Assembly (NCBI GenBank): GCA_031374115.1
Contig: JANMNO010000111.1
Span: 56,180-120,179 of the forward strand
Direction of reading: 5' to 3'
Source of the DNA: JAKFWF01 sp031374115
Lineage (GTDB): Bacteria; Pseudomonadota; Alphaproteobacteria; Rhizobiales; Hyphomicrobiaceae
DNA: 64,000 bases
Part shown: piece after piece, positions 27,712 to 35,775 of the stretch
Layout of the letters: each line of letters opens with the position of its first letter
Position numbering within the stretch: position 1 is the first letter of the stretch
Made by a program: the position numbers and the translations under genes
The notes under the pieces: generated by a model
Seen by the model: only the letters and a program-made list of their open reading frames with translations
The model's database searches: none
What the model was told of the DNA's origin: nothing

Positions 27712-28665
27712 ATGTTAAAGTTCATTTTCCGGCGTCTGCTGCAGTCGATCCCGCTGGTGATCGGCGTGTCGATCATTGCGTTCGGCTTGATGCACTTGGC
27801 GCCGGGTGGTCCGCTCGCCGTGTACACGCTCAACCCGACGATCCAGGCACAGGACATCGAGCGCATAAAGGTGGCGCTCGGTCTCGATCAGCCGCTTCAT
27901 ATTCAGTACCTCAAGTGGGCCGCCGGCATGTTCAGCGGCACCTGGGGCAATACGTTCTTTGGTGGCCGGCCCGTGTTGCACGTGATCCTCGAACGCGTGC
28001 CGGCGACGCTGATCCTGATGGGCTCGGCACTGTCGATTGCGATCCTGCTCGGCACCGCGATCGGCATGCTTGGCGCGGTGAGACGTTATTCGCTATTCGA
28101 CTATCTGGCGACCACGGGTGCACTCTTTGCGCTGTCGTTCCCGACGTTCTGGTTCGGCCTGATGGCGATCTACGTGTTTGCGGTTAGGCTCCGGTGGTTG
28201 CCGTCCGGCGGCATGTTCGACCTCGGCAACGAAGGCGATCCTGTCGACCTTTTGATCCACCTAGTGCTGCCGACACTCGTCCTCGCGCTGGTGCTGGTCG
28301 CGACCTGGAGCCGTTATGCGCGCTCGAGCTTCCTTGAAGTGATCCACCAGGACTACATCCGAACCGCGCGCGCGAAAGGCCTGGTCGAGCGCGACGTATT
28401 GATGAAACACGCGTTCCCGAATGCCTTGGTGCCGCTGATCGCGCTGTTCGGTCTGCAGCTGCCGACGTTGTTCTCCGGCGCGCTCGTGACCGAGACGATC
28501 TTTGGTTGGCCTGGCATGGGACGGCTATTCGTCGACAGTCTGACGATGAAGGAATACCCTGTGTTGATGGGCATGATGATGTTCACCGCAGTGTTCGTCA
28601 TTGTCGGCAATCTGCTTGCCGATATCGGTGTCGCGCTCGCCGATCCGCGCGTCAGGCTGGAGTAG
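27712..28665 (+). CDS. Second peptide-type ABC transporter permease, DppB-like
   Basis: 317 residues from ATG 27712 (AAAGG eight bases upstream). N-terminal helix with FRRLLQSIPLVIGVSIIAFGL, then DIERIKVALGLDQPLHIQYLKW, GNTFFGGRPV, and the EAA loop RTARAKGLVERDVLMKHAFPN followed by VTETIFGWPGMGRLF, all as in DppB. It continues the operon 25 bases after the ATPase gene. Confidence 0.93.
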   Translation: MLKFIFRRLLQSIPLVIGVSIIAFGLMHLAPGGPLAVYTLNPTIQAQDIERIKVALGLDQPLHIQYLKWAAGMFSGTWGNTFFGGRPVLHVILERVPATLILMGSALSIAILLGTAIGMLGAVRRYSLFDYLATTGALFALSFPTFWFGLMAIYVFAVRLRWLPSGGMFDLGNEGDPVDLLIHLVLPTLVLALVLVATWSRYARSSFLEVIHQDYIRTARAKGLVERDVLMKHAFPNALVPLIALFGLQLPTLFSGALVTETIFGWPGMGRLFVDSLTMKEYPVLMGMMMFTAVFVIVGNLLADIGVALADPRVRLE

Positions 28666-28669
28666 GACG

Positions 28670-29587
28670 ATGAGCGAGACGGCGATCCAAGGCAAACAGA
28701 TTGCGGCAGCCGCGGAACCCGTTCTGGCCGAGCACGAGAACTATGGCCGGATGGTGTGGCGGCGTTTTCTTCATCATCATCTGGCAGTGGTCGGCGGCAT
28801 ATTCGTTTTGGTACTCTGCCTCAGTGCGGCACTCGCCGGCGTCATCGCTCCGCACGACCCGACCAACCTCGATACCTCCAAGCGTTTCATCGCGCCGTTC
28901 CTAAGCTGGAACCATCCGCTCGGCACCGACGACCTCGGCCGCGACACGTTCTCGCGATTGCTGTTTGGCGGGCAGGTATCGTTGGCGGTCGGCATCGTCG
29001 CGATGATTACGACGGTCATCACCGGCACGGTCGTCGGCATCGTTGCTGGCTACCGGGGTGGCTTGATCGACACGCTGCTGATGCGCTTCGTCGACACCAT
29101 GCTCTGCTTCCCGCAGGTTTTTCTTCTGCTCGTCGTTGCCGCGTTCGTCACACCATCGCTGCTGTCGATCTCGCTGATCATCGGCCTGACCTCGTGGATG
29201 GAAGTAGCACGTATCGTCCGCGCCGAGATCATGCGGCTGAAAGCGCAGGACTTCATCCAAGCGGCGCAGGCGCTTGGCGCGAGTGCGACGCGCATCATGG
29301 TGCGGGAACTCGCGCCCAACATCATGGCGCCGGTGTTGGTGGCGGCAACCTTGAAGGTCGCGACCGCGGTACTGATGGAAAGCTATATTTCGTTTCTCGG
29401 CTACGGTGTGCAGCCACCGCTCGCGTCCTGGGGCAACATGCTGACCAACGCGCAAGGGTATTTCGACACGGTGCCTTGGCTTGCGGTTCTGCCCGGCGTG
29501 ATGATCACGCTGACAGTGGTGAGTTTCAACTTTCTCGGTGATGGCCTGCGCGATGCGCTCGATCCGCGATTGAAGATGGATCAATAG
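28670..29587 (+). CDS. Second peptide-type ABC transporter permease, DppC-like
   Basis: 305 residues from ATG 28670, four bases after the DppB-like stop. Helix LAVVGGIFVLVLCLSAALAG, then NHPLGTDDLGRDTFSRLL and the EAA loop IQAAQALGASATRIMVRELAPN, typical of DppC. The C-terminus ends DALDPRLKM as usual. Substrate is inferred only from the adjacent binding protein. Confidence 0.93.
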   Translation: MSETAIQGKQIAAAAEPVLAEHENYGRMVWRRFLHHHLAVVGGIFVLVLCLSAALAGVIAPHDPTNLDTSKRFIAPFLSWNHPLGTDDLGRDTFSRLLFGGQVSLAVGIVAMITTVITGTVVGIVAGYRGGLIDTLLMRFVDTMLCFPQVFLLLVVAAFVTPSLLSISLIIGLTSWMEVARIVRAEIMRLKAQDFIQAAQALGASATRIMVRELAPNIMAPVLVAATLKVATAVLMESYISFLGYGVQPPLASWGNMLTNAQGYFDTVPWLAVLPGVMITLTVVSFNFLGDGLRDALDPRLKMDQ

Positions 29588-29626
29588 TTGGCCCATGGTG
29601 GGCCTTGAAGGATGGAGGAGTTGGCG

Positions 29627-31264
29627 ATGACAAAGACAACCAAGTCTAGCGTTTCCCGGCGTACCGTCATGAAGGGAGCAGGCGCTGCTGCTGCGGCGGT
29701 TGCGACCTACCCGATCTCGGCTACCGCGCAGAACAAGGACCGTATCATCATCGGCATGACGCAGGAGCCGGTGCAGTTCAACCCGCTGCTCTACGCCAAC
29801 ACCGGCACCGAGAACGTGCCCGAGGCCTGCATGTTCGACGCGCTCTGGGACGTCAACGAGAAGGGCGAATTCGCACCCAATCTTGCAGCCGAGATACCGA
29901 CGCAGGCGAACGGCGGCATCTCGGCCGATGGCACCGTGATCAAAGTGAAAATGAAGCGAGACGTGAAGTGGAGCGATGGTCAGCCGCTCACCGCCAAGGA
30001 CGTCGCATTCACCTATCAGACGGTGATCAATCCCAACGTGCCGGTGCGTTCACGCTCGGGTTTCGATCTGATCAAGAATTTCAAAGTCGTTGACGATCAG
30101 AACCTCGAGATGGAACTGTCGAAGCCGTACGTGCCCTTCATGTGGGCTTGGCAGAATATGCACATCGTCCCGCAGCATCTACTCAAGGACGAGAAGGACC
30201 TGAAGACGTCCGCCTGGAACCAGACGCCGATTGGCTCCGGCCCGTTCCTGCTGAAGTCGCGTGTTGCCGGCAGCAACATGATCTACGAGCGCAATCCGAA
30301 TTATCATCGCGGCCCGGCGAAAGTGCGCCAGTTCATCCATAAGTTCGTGCCCGATCAGCTGGTGCTTTTCGGCCAAGGCAAAACCGGAGAGGTCGATTTC
30401 CTGGCGACGCAAGGGGTGCCGAACGATCGTTGGAAGGAAGCGCGCGAGATCAAGGACCGGGTGTTCTGGGCCAACCCGATGCCGTTCGTGCAGTTCGTCT
30501 ACTTTAACTGCGGCAAGCCGCAGTTCACCGATCCCAAGGTTCGTAAGGCGCTCTACATCGCGCTTGAGATGAAGAAGTCGCTCGACGATGTCTACTACGG
30601 CACCTGGGAGCGCACGTACTCATACCTGCATCCCTCGCACTGGGCCTACAACGCCAACCTCAAGGAAGAAACCGGCAATCCTGAGCTTGCTGCCAAGATG
30701 CTCGACGAGGCCGGCTGGCGTGTCGGCAGCGATGGCATCCGCGAGAAGGATGGGGTGAAGATGAAGTTTACTTGTTCGACGACGGCCGGCAATCCGACCC
30801 GGCAGAATACGCAGCAGCTGTTCCAGCAGAATTGGAAGAAGATCGGCGTGGACATGGAAATCAAGAACATGCCGGCATCCGTCGTTTGGGGCGAGTACAC
30901 GATCAAGTCGCAGTTCGACACGTTGCTGGTCGCATGGGAACCGACGGTCGGCATGGATCCCGACTACACGGCGCGCTGCCATTCGAAATACATTCCCGCG
31001 AAGGCCGGCAGCGGCTCCAACTATGTGCAGTATGAAAATCCCGAGATGGACAAGTTGCTCGACCTTGGCGTGACGCAGACCAACGTCGAGGAACGCAAGT
31101 CGACTTACGCCAAGATCCAGGAGATCCTGTTGCGCGACGTTCCCTTCGCACCGCAAGGCGCAGTGCAACAAGGCTTCATGCGCAACGCAGGGATGACCGG
31201 CATCAAGATGAACCAGTACGTCGTCGACAACACCTGGAACGTGCAGGACTGGGGCTGGGCATAG
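29627..31264 (+). CDS. Peptide-type ABC transporter substrate-binding protein, Tat-exported
   Basis: 545 residues from ATG 29627, which follows GGAGG; an earlier in-frame ATG at 29612 overlaps that site. The signal SRRTVMKGAGAAAAAVATYP is of twin-arginine type. Family 5 features: GMTQEPVQFNPLLYANTGTE, VKWSDGQPLTAKDVAFTYQ, GSGPFLLKSRVAGSNMIYERNPNY, KVRKALYIALEMKKSLDD. It is the receptor of the second Dpp-type transporter and closes the operon; it converges on cysG with 9 bases between. Confidence 0.91.
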   Translation: MTKTTKSSVSRRTVMKGAGAAAAAVATYPISATAQNKDRIIIGMTQEPVQFNPLLYANTGTENVPEACMFDALWDVNEKGEFAPNLAAEIPTQANGGISADGTVIKVKMKRDVKWSDGQPLTAKDVAFTYQTVINPNVPVRSRSGFDLIKNFKVVDDQNLEMELSKPYVPFMWAWQNMHIVPQHLLKDEKDLKTSAWNQTPIGSGPFLLKSRVAGSNMIYERNPNYHRGPAKVRQFIHKFVPDQLVLFGQGKTGEVDFLATQGVPNDRWKEAREIKDRVFWANPMPFVQFVYFNCGKPQFTDPKVRKALYIALEMKKSLDDVYYGTWERTYSYLHPSHWAYNANLKEETGNPELAAKMLDEAGWRVGSDGIREKDGVKMKFTCSTTAGNPTRQNTQQLFQQNWKKIGVDMEIKNMPASVVWGEYTIKSQFDTLLVAWEPTVGMDPDYTARCHSKYIPAKAGSGSNYVQYENPEMDKLLDLGVTQTNVEERKSTYAKIQEILLRDVPFAPQGAVQQGFMRNAGMTGIKMNQYVVDNTWNVQDWGWA

Positions 31265-31273
31265 CCGACTTCC

Positions 31274-32773
31274 TTACAAACGTTCCACAAGCCTGTCGCA
31301 GGCGGCCGGCTCCGCAAAAGGGGAGTCGCCTGCGACAACCAAGTGAGAGATTACCGCCTCCGCGAACGTCTGGCCGATCGCGATCAGAACTGGTTGCCCA
31401 CTATTGTTGGCAGCTCGGCCGGCGGCAAGCGCTGCAAGCGAGCCGGTCCAGTGCGTCTGCGTTGGACGCGAAACCCCTCCCGTCACAACGACAGGAGTTT
31501 CCGCTTCGAGGCCGTGGCTCATCAGGCGTTCCGCGATCGCGGGCGCTGTGCGGCCACCCATGTAGAACACGAGCGAGGTTTTCGGATCGGCAAGGCCGCG
31601 CCAATCCAGATCAGCTGGCAGCTCACCGGATTTTGAATGCCCCGTCACGAAGCGAACAGATTGAGCGCGGTCGCGGTGGGTCAGCGATACTTGCAGCGTC
31701 GCTGCCATTGCCGCCGCGGCCGTAACACCGGGCACAACTGTTACCTGCAGCCCGGCTGCCCGCAGCTGCGCGATCTCTTCTCCGGCGCGACCGAAGATCA
31801 TCGGATCGCCCGATTTCAGCCGAACGACATGTTTGCCTTGCGACGCCAGCTTGATCATCAGCCCATTGATGTCCGCCTGGCTGCAGCTGTCGCGTCCGCC
31901 GCGCTTGCCGACCATCATACGTCTGGCCTCGCGCCGCGCGAGTTCGAGAACATCGCCGGACACGAGATCGTCGAACAGTATGACGTCGGCGGATTGGAGC
32001 GCGCGCACCGCTCTCAAGGTCAGCAGTTCGGCATCGCCCGGCCCGGCGCCAACCAGCGTAACATGTCCGACCCGGGTTTGCCCGGCAGCGATCTCGCCGA
32101 TGATCGTATCGAGCTCGCTTTGCTCGTCGCGTGACGGAGCCGGTCCAAATGAGCGCTCCGCAAATGCTTCCCAGAACTGGCGGCGTGCCGGTCCCTTCGG
32201 CAATCGCGCCATGACGGCATCGCGCACGGTCTTGGCGAGGGCTGCCCACGCACTCAGCGATGGCGGCAACAGCGTTTCGATGCGCCGCCGGATGGTTTGG
32301 CCGAGTATCGGTGCCGCGCCATCCGTTGAAATGCCGATAACGACCGGCGAACGGTTGACGATGGCGCCGAACTGGAATTGGCAGAATGCCGGTTTGTCGA
32401 TGACGTTGACCGGCACGCCGGCTGCGCGCGCTGCGCAATAAAATGCACGCGCTTCGGCATCATGTTCCGTATCGGCAAGCCCAATGGCAGCGCCCGTAAA
32501 GCAGTCCGTCGACCACGGCCGGGCATGGTGTGTGAGCGAGCCGCGGTTGCACTGCCGGGCAAGCAGGTTGCCCATCTCATCGCTGAGTTCGGTTGCGTAA
32601 ACCTCGACGCGGGCACCCGCCGCTGCAAGCAGCTCCGCTTTCCACGCAGCCGCCGCCGTCCCGCCGGCGAGCACCGCACGCTTGCCGTCGAGGTCAAAAA
32701 ACACCGGCAGTTTGGCCAGCGCACCCATGGCCGCAGGCGCGGCGTCAGCCGGCTTTCGTGAGTGCTGCGTCAT
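31274..32773 (-). CDS. cysG: Siroheme synthase (precorrin-2 dehydrogenase/ferrochelatase fused to uroporphyrinogen-III methyltransferase)
   Basis: 499 residues from ATG 32773 (an ATG at 32797 would add eight). The N-terminal ~215 residues are the CysG-N module with a Rossmann-like GGTAAAAWKAELLAAAGARV, which oxidises precorrin-2 and inserts iron. From about residue 230 comes the SUMT methyltransferase: VGAGPGDAELLTLRAVRAL, LKSGDPMIFGRAGEEI and VPGVTAAAAMAA. Siroheme is the cofactor of NirB, so its place at the end of the nitrate operon is logical. The gene starts inside the end of nasA. Confidence 0.93.
   Translation of the reverse strand: MTQHSRKPADAAPAAMGALAKLPVFFDLDGKRAVLAGGTAAAAWKAELLAAAGARVEVYATELSDEMGNLLARQCNRGSLTHHARPWSTDCFTGAAIGLADTEHDAEARAFYCAARAAGVPVNVIDKPAFCQFQFGAIVNRSPVVIGISTDGAAPILGQTIRRRIETLLPPSLSAWAALAKTVRDAVMARLPKGPARRQFWEAFAERSFGPAPSRDEQSELDTIIGEIAAGQTRVGHVTLVGAGPGDAELLTLRAVRALQSADVILFDDLVSGDVLELARREARRMMVGKRGGRDSCSQADINGLMIKLASQGKHVVRLKSGDPMIFGRAGEEIAQLRAAGLQVTVVPGVTAAAAMAATLQVSLTHRDRAQSVRFVTGHSKSGELPADLDWRGLADPKTSLVFYMGGRTAPAIAERLMSHGLEAETPVVVTGGVSRPTQTHWTGSLAALAAGRAANNSGQPVLIAIGQTFAEAVISHLVVAGDSPFAEPAACDRLVERL
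31295..31336. repeat. Inverted repeat in the 3' end of cysG
   Basis: GTCGCAGGCG (31295-31304) and CGCCTGCGAC (31327-31336) are perfect arms, with a secondary CTCC/GGAG pairing inside. It lies in the last 20 codons of cysG, where it meets the end of the plus-strand binding-protein gene. It may serve as a terminator for the plus-strand operon, which has no other candidate, but no T-run follows. Confidence 0.45.
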
Positions 32774-35417
32774 TGACGAACCCTCCGATCTCGGCACGGC
32801 ACGAGCCGCAGTTGGTGCCAGCTTTCAATGCGCGGCCGACGTCATCGACGCTGCGACAGCCGCCGCTCGTTATGGAATCGATGATCTGATTGCGGCCGAC
32901 GTCGAAGCATGCGCATACGATTGCGCCGCGATCTTTGCTGGCTGCACCGGCCCGGCCTGCGAGCAAGCGCAAGCGATCAACCGGGTTCGCGAAGTCCTGA
33001 TCGAGTTGATTGGCAACCCACGTGCGCGAGGCAGCGACGGGTGATCGGGCGAGGTAGACCGCGCCGATAAGCGCGTTGGAATCAAAAGCCGCAAAGCGAT
33101 GCTCGCCAGTGCAGCTGTCGCGATAGCTTAGGATGTCAACGCCTGCGTCATTGCCGAACCCGAGGAGTTGGCTGGCCAAAGCCGCCATATCACCGGCTGG
33201 CATCGCATCGCCCGCCAGTTCGCATCGCCATCCGGATTTGACAGGCGACAAGGCCCAGTACGCTGCATCGCCCGTAACCGGTCGTGACCTCGACACGACG
33301 AGACCGTACCAGCTGGCCACATAGGCCGTCACCGCAACAGGAGTTTGTTTCAATCCCGGCTGCCCGGATACCGGATCGACGTCAGCCTGGACCAGAGCAT
33401 CGACGCGCGCATTTCCGGCCAGCTGATCGGTCCAATGGATCGGCACGAACACCGTGCCGCGTCGCTGCCGGTCGCTCACCAACACCCGAACGATAATGCT
33501 GCCGTGCGGGCTCGCCACTTTCGCGAGCGAGGCCGGCTCGAGTCGAAGCGGGCGGGCATCATCGGGATGAACCTCGATGAAGGGCTCGCCGATGTGCCCC
33601 ATTAGACGAGCGGCTTTGCCGGTCCGCGTCATCGTGTGCCACTGGTCGCGGATGCGTCCGGTATTGAGCACGAGCGGGAACTGCTCGGTCGCAGCAGATG
33701 GAGGTGCAATGTACGCCGTCGTCATGAACCGTGCGCGCCGATCCGGCGTGAAAAAATCGCCGCCTGCGAAAAAGCGCGTGTCGCTTTGAGCCGAACCTTC
33801 CGCTTGCGGCCATTGGAACGGCGCCAGCTTGTCATATGCTTCGACGCCGATCCCGGCATGTGCACCGATGTCGAAATCGCGCGTGCCTTTGTTGTCGATT
33901 GCCGACAATGCGGCGTGCTCGGCAAAGATTTCGGCTGGATTGGTGAAGGCGAAGGCATCGCCATAGCCCATGCGTGCGCCCACTTGCGCCAGCTGCCACC
34001 AGTCGGGCTTGGCCTCGCCCGGGCTAGCGAGAAACGCGCGTTGCCGCGAGATGCGACGTTCCGAGTTCGTCACCGTGCCGTCCTTCTCGCCCCAGGCGGT
34101 GGACGGCAGCAGCACATGGGCCAGCGCGACCGTATCGGTGTTAGCCGCAACATCCGACACGACGACGAACGGGCAGCCTGCGATGGCCGCGCGAACGCTG
34201 TCGGCCTCGGGCATGCTGTCGACCGGATTGGTCGCCATGATCCACAACGCCTTGATCTTTCCCGAACCAACGGCGCGAAACAGATCGACGGCTTTGTGCC
34301 CGGGCTTGTCGGCAACACGAGGCGAACTCCAGAACGACTGCACGATTTCACGATGGCGGGCGTTGTCGAGGTCCATGTGCGCTGCCAGCATGTTTGCAAG
34401 CCCGCCGACTTCCCGCCCACCCATGGCATTCGGCTGCCCGGTGACCGAGAACGGACCCATTCCAGGCCGGCCAATGCGACCCGTGGCCAAATGGCAATTG
34501 ATGATCGCCGCAACCTTGTCGGTGCCCGATGTCGACTGGTTGACGCCTTGGCTATAGATGGTGACGACCCGCTCCGTCCCGACGAACAAATCGTAGAAAT
34601 CGCGCAACTGAAGCTCGCGAAGACCTGTTGTTTTGGCGATCGCACTGATCGGCTGACGGCTTGCTACATTGAACGCTTCGCGGAAGCCCCTGGTGTGCTT
34701 GCCGATGTAATCGAGATTGGTGGCGTTTGCGCCGACCAGCGTAACAAGAAGGCCGTTGAACAGCGCAACATCTGAGCCGGGCGTCAGCGCCAGATGCAGA
34801 TCGGCGATTTCGCACGTAGCGGTACGGCGCGGATCGATCACGACGACCTTGGTGCCGCGGTTCGCACGTGCAGCGGCTAGCCGCTGGTAAAGCACCGGAT
34901 GGCACCAGGCGAGGTTGGAGCCGACGAGCACGACGAGATCCGCCTCGTCCAGATCTTCGTAAGTGCCCGGCACCGTATCTGATCCGAAGGCTCGCTTGTG
35001 ACCGGCGACCGACGAGGCCATGCACAGGCGCGAGTTGGTGTCGATGTTGCCTGAGCCGATAAAGCCCTTCATCAACTTGTTGGCGACGTAGTAGTCCTCG
35101 GTAAGCAGCTGGCCGGAGACGTAAAAGGCGACCGAGTCGGGGCCATGGGCCGCGATCGTGCTGGCGAACTTGCGCGCGACGAGATCGAGCGCGTTATCCC
35201 AACTCGCGCGAGCGCCATCGATCATGGGAAAGAGAACGCGATCATCGAGCGACAAAGTCTCGCCAAGGGCCGAGCCCTTCGAGCAGAGCCGGCCGAGGTT
35301 GGCTGGATGGTCCGGATCGCCTTTGATCTCGACTGTGCCATCAGCACCGGGCGTGGCCAGCACTCCGCAGCCGACACCACAGTAAGGGCACGCGGTGCGA
35401 ATGGCCGCTGCGCTCAT
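32745..35417 (-). CDS. nasA: Assimilatory nitrate reductase catalytic subunit
   Basis: 890 residues, a molybdopterin oxidoreductase. The N-terminal [4Fe-4S] site is CPYCGVGCGV with RLCSKG. The bis-MGD binding domains follow; NSRLCMASSVAGHKRAFG carries the Cys that should ligate molybdenum, as in Nap/Nas enzymes. A molydopterin dinucleotide-binding domain (VLNTGRIRDQWHTMTRTGKA) is near residue 590. The C-terminus has a BFD-like [2Fe-2S] domain: CACFDVGRNQIIDSI with GTNCGSC. There is no signal peptide, so it is cytoplasmic and assimilatory. It reduces nitrate to nitrite for NirBD, encoded just upstream. Confidence 0.95.
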   Translation of the reverse strand: MSAAAIRTACPYCGVGCGVLATPGADGTVEIKGDPDHPANLGRLCSKGSALGETLSLDDRVLFPMIDGARASWDNALDLVARKFASTIAAHGPDSVAFYVSGQLLTEDYYVANKLMKGFIGSGNIDTNSRLCMASSVAGHKRAFGSDTVPGTYEDLDEADLVVLVGSNLAWCHPVLYQRLAAARANRGTKVVVIDPRRTATCEIADLHLALTPGSDVALFNGLLVTLVGANATNLDYIGKHTRGFREAFNVASRQPISAIAKTTGLRELQLRDFYDLFVGTERVVTIYSQGVNQSTSGTDKVAAIINCHLATGRIGRPGMGPFSVTGQPNAMGGREVGGLANMLAAHMDLDNARHREIVQSFWSSPRVADKPGHKAVDLFRAVGSGKIKALWIMATNPVDSMPEADSVRAAIAGCPFVVVSDVAANTDTVALAHVLLPSTAWGEKDGTVTNSERRISRQRAFLASPGEAKPDWWQLAQVGARMGYGDAFAFTNPAEIFAEHAALSAIDNKGTRDFDIGAHAGIGVEAYDKLAPFQWPQAEGSAQSDTRFFAGGDFFTPDRRARFMTTAYIAPPSAATEQFPLVLNTGRIRDQWHTMTRTGKAARLMGHIGEPFIEVHPDDARPLRLEPASLAKVASPHGSIIVRVLVSDRQRRGTVFVPIHWTDQLAGNARVDALVQADVDPVSGQPGLKQTPVAVTAYVASWYGLVVSRSRPVTGDAAYWALSPVKSGWRCELAGDAMPAGDMAALASQLLGFGNDAGVDILSYRDSCTGEHRFAAFDSNALIGAVYLARSPVAASRTWVANQLDQDFANPVDRLRLLAGRAGAASKDRGAIVCACFDVGRNQIIDSITSGGCRSVDDVGRALKAGTNCGSCRAEIGGFVNDAALTKAG

Positions 35418-35424
35418 CGTCCCC

Positions 35425-35775
35425 TCACGCGGCTGCGCTCTTTACCGCGAGCGCGGCAACATTGAGCAGCAGGCGGCCCTCATCGATCTTCAAGGGGAAG
35501 GTGCGCACCGAGCCCGCATCCGCACCCTGGGCTGCGCCGCTTTCCAGGCTGATCACCCAGTTGTGCAGTGGGCACGTGACCGACGCTCCGTGCACAATGC
35601 CTTGCGAAAGTGGCCCGCCCTTGTGCGGGCAGCGATCGTCGATCGCATAGGCTTGATCGTGAGCCGTTCGGAATACCGCAATGCAGCCGGCACCGGTTTT
35701 CACCAGCCGTGCGCCGCGCACAGGGATATCCGCCAACGCCCCGATATCCACCCAGTCCATTTGCTTCGCGCTCAT
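35425..35775 (-). CDS. nirD: Nitrite reductase small subunit (Rieske-type)
   Basis: 116 residues with a Rieske [2Fe-2S] fold: CPHKGGPLSQG and CPLHNW give the Cys-x-His and Cys-x2-His ligands, so the cluster site is complete. NirD associates with the large subunit NirB in NADH-dependent nitrite reduction to ammonium. The start overlaps the nirB stop (ATGA), and nasA follows seven bases after the end. Confidence 0.94.
   Translation of the reverse strand: MSAKQMDWVDIGALADIPVRGARLVKTGAGCIAVFRTAHDQAYAIDDRCPHKGGPLSQGIVHGASVTCPLHNWVISLESGAAQGADAGSVRTFPLKIDEGRLLLNVAALAVKSAAA

Noticed and set aside
33636..34775. Long plus-strand open frame opposite nasA
   Set aside because: It mirrors nasA codons, has no recognisable motifs, and nasA is certain.
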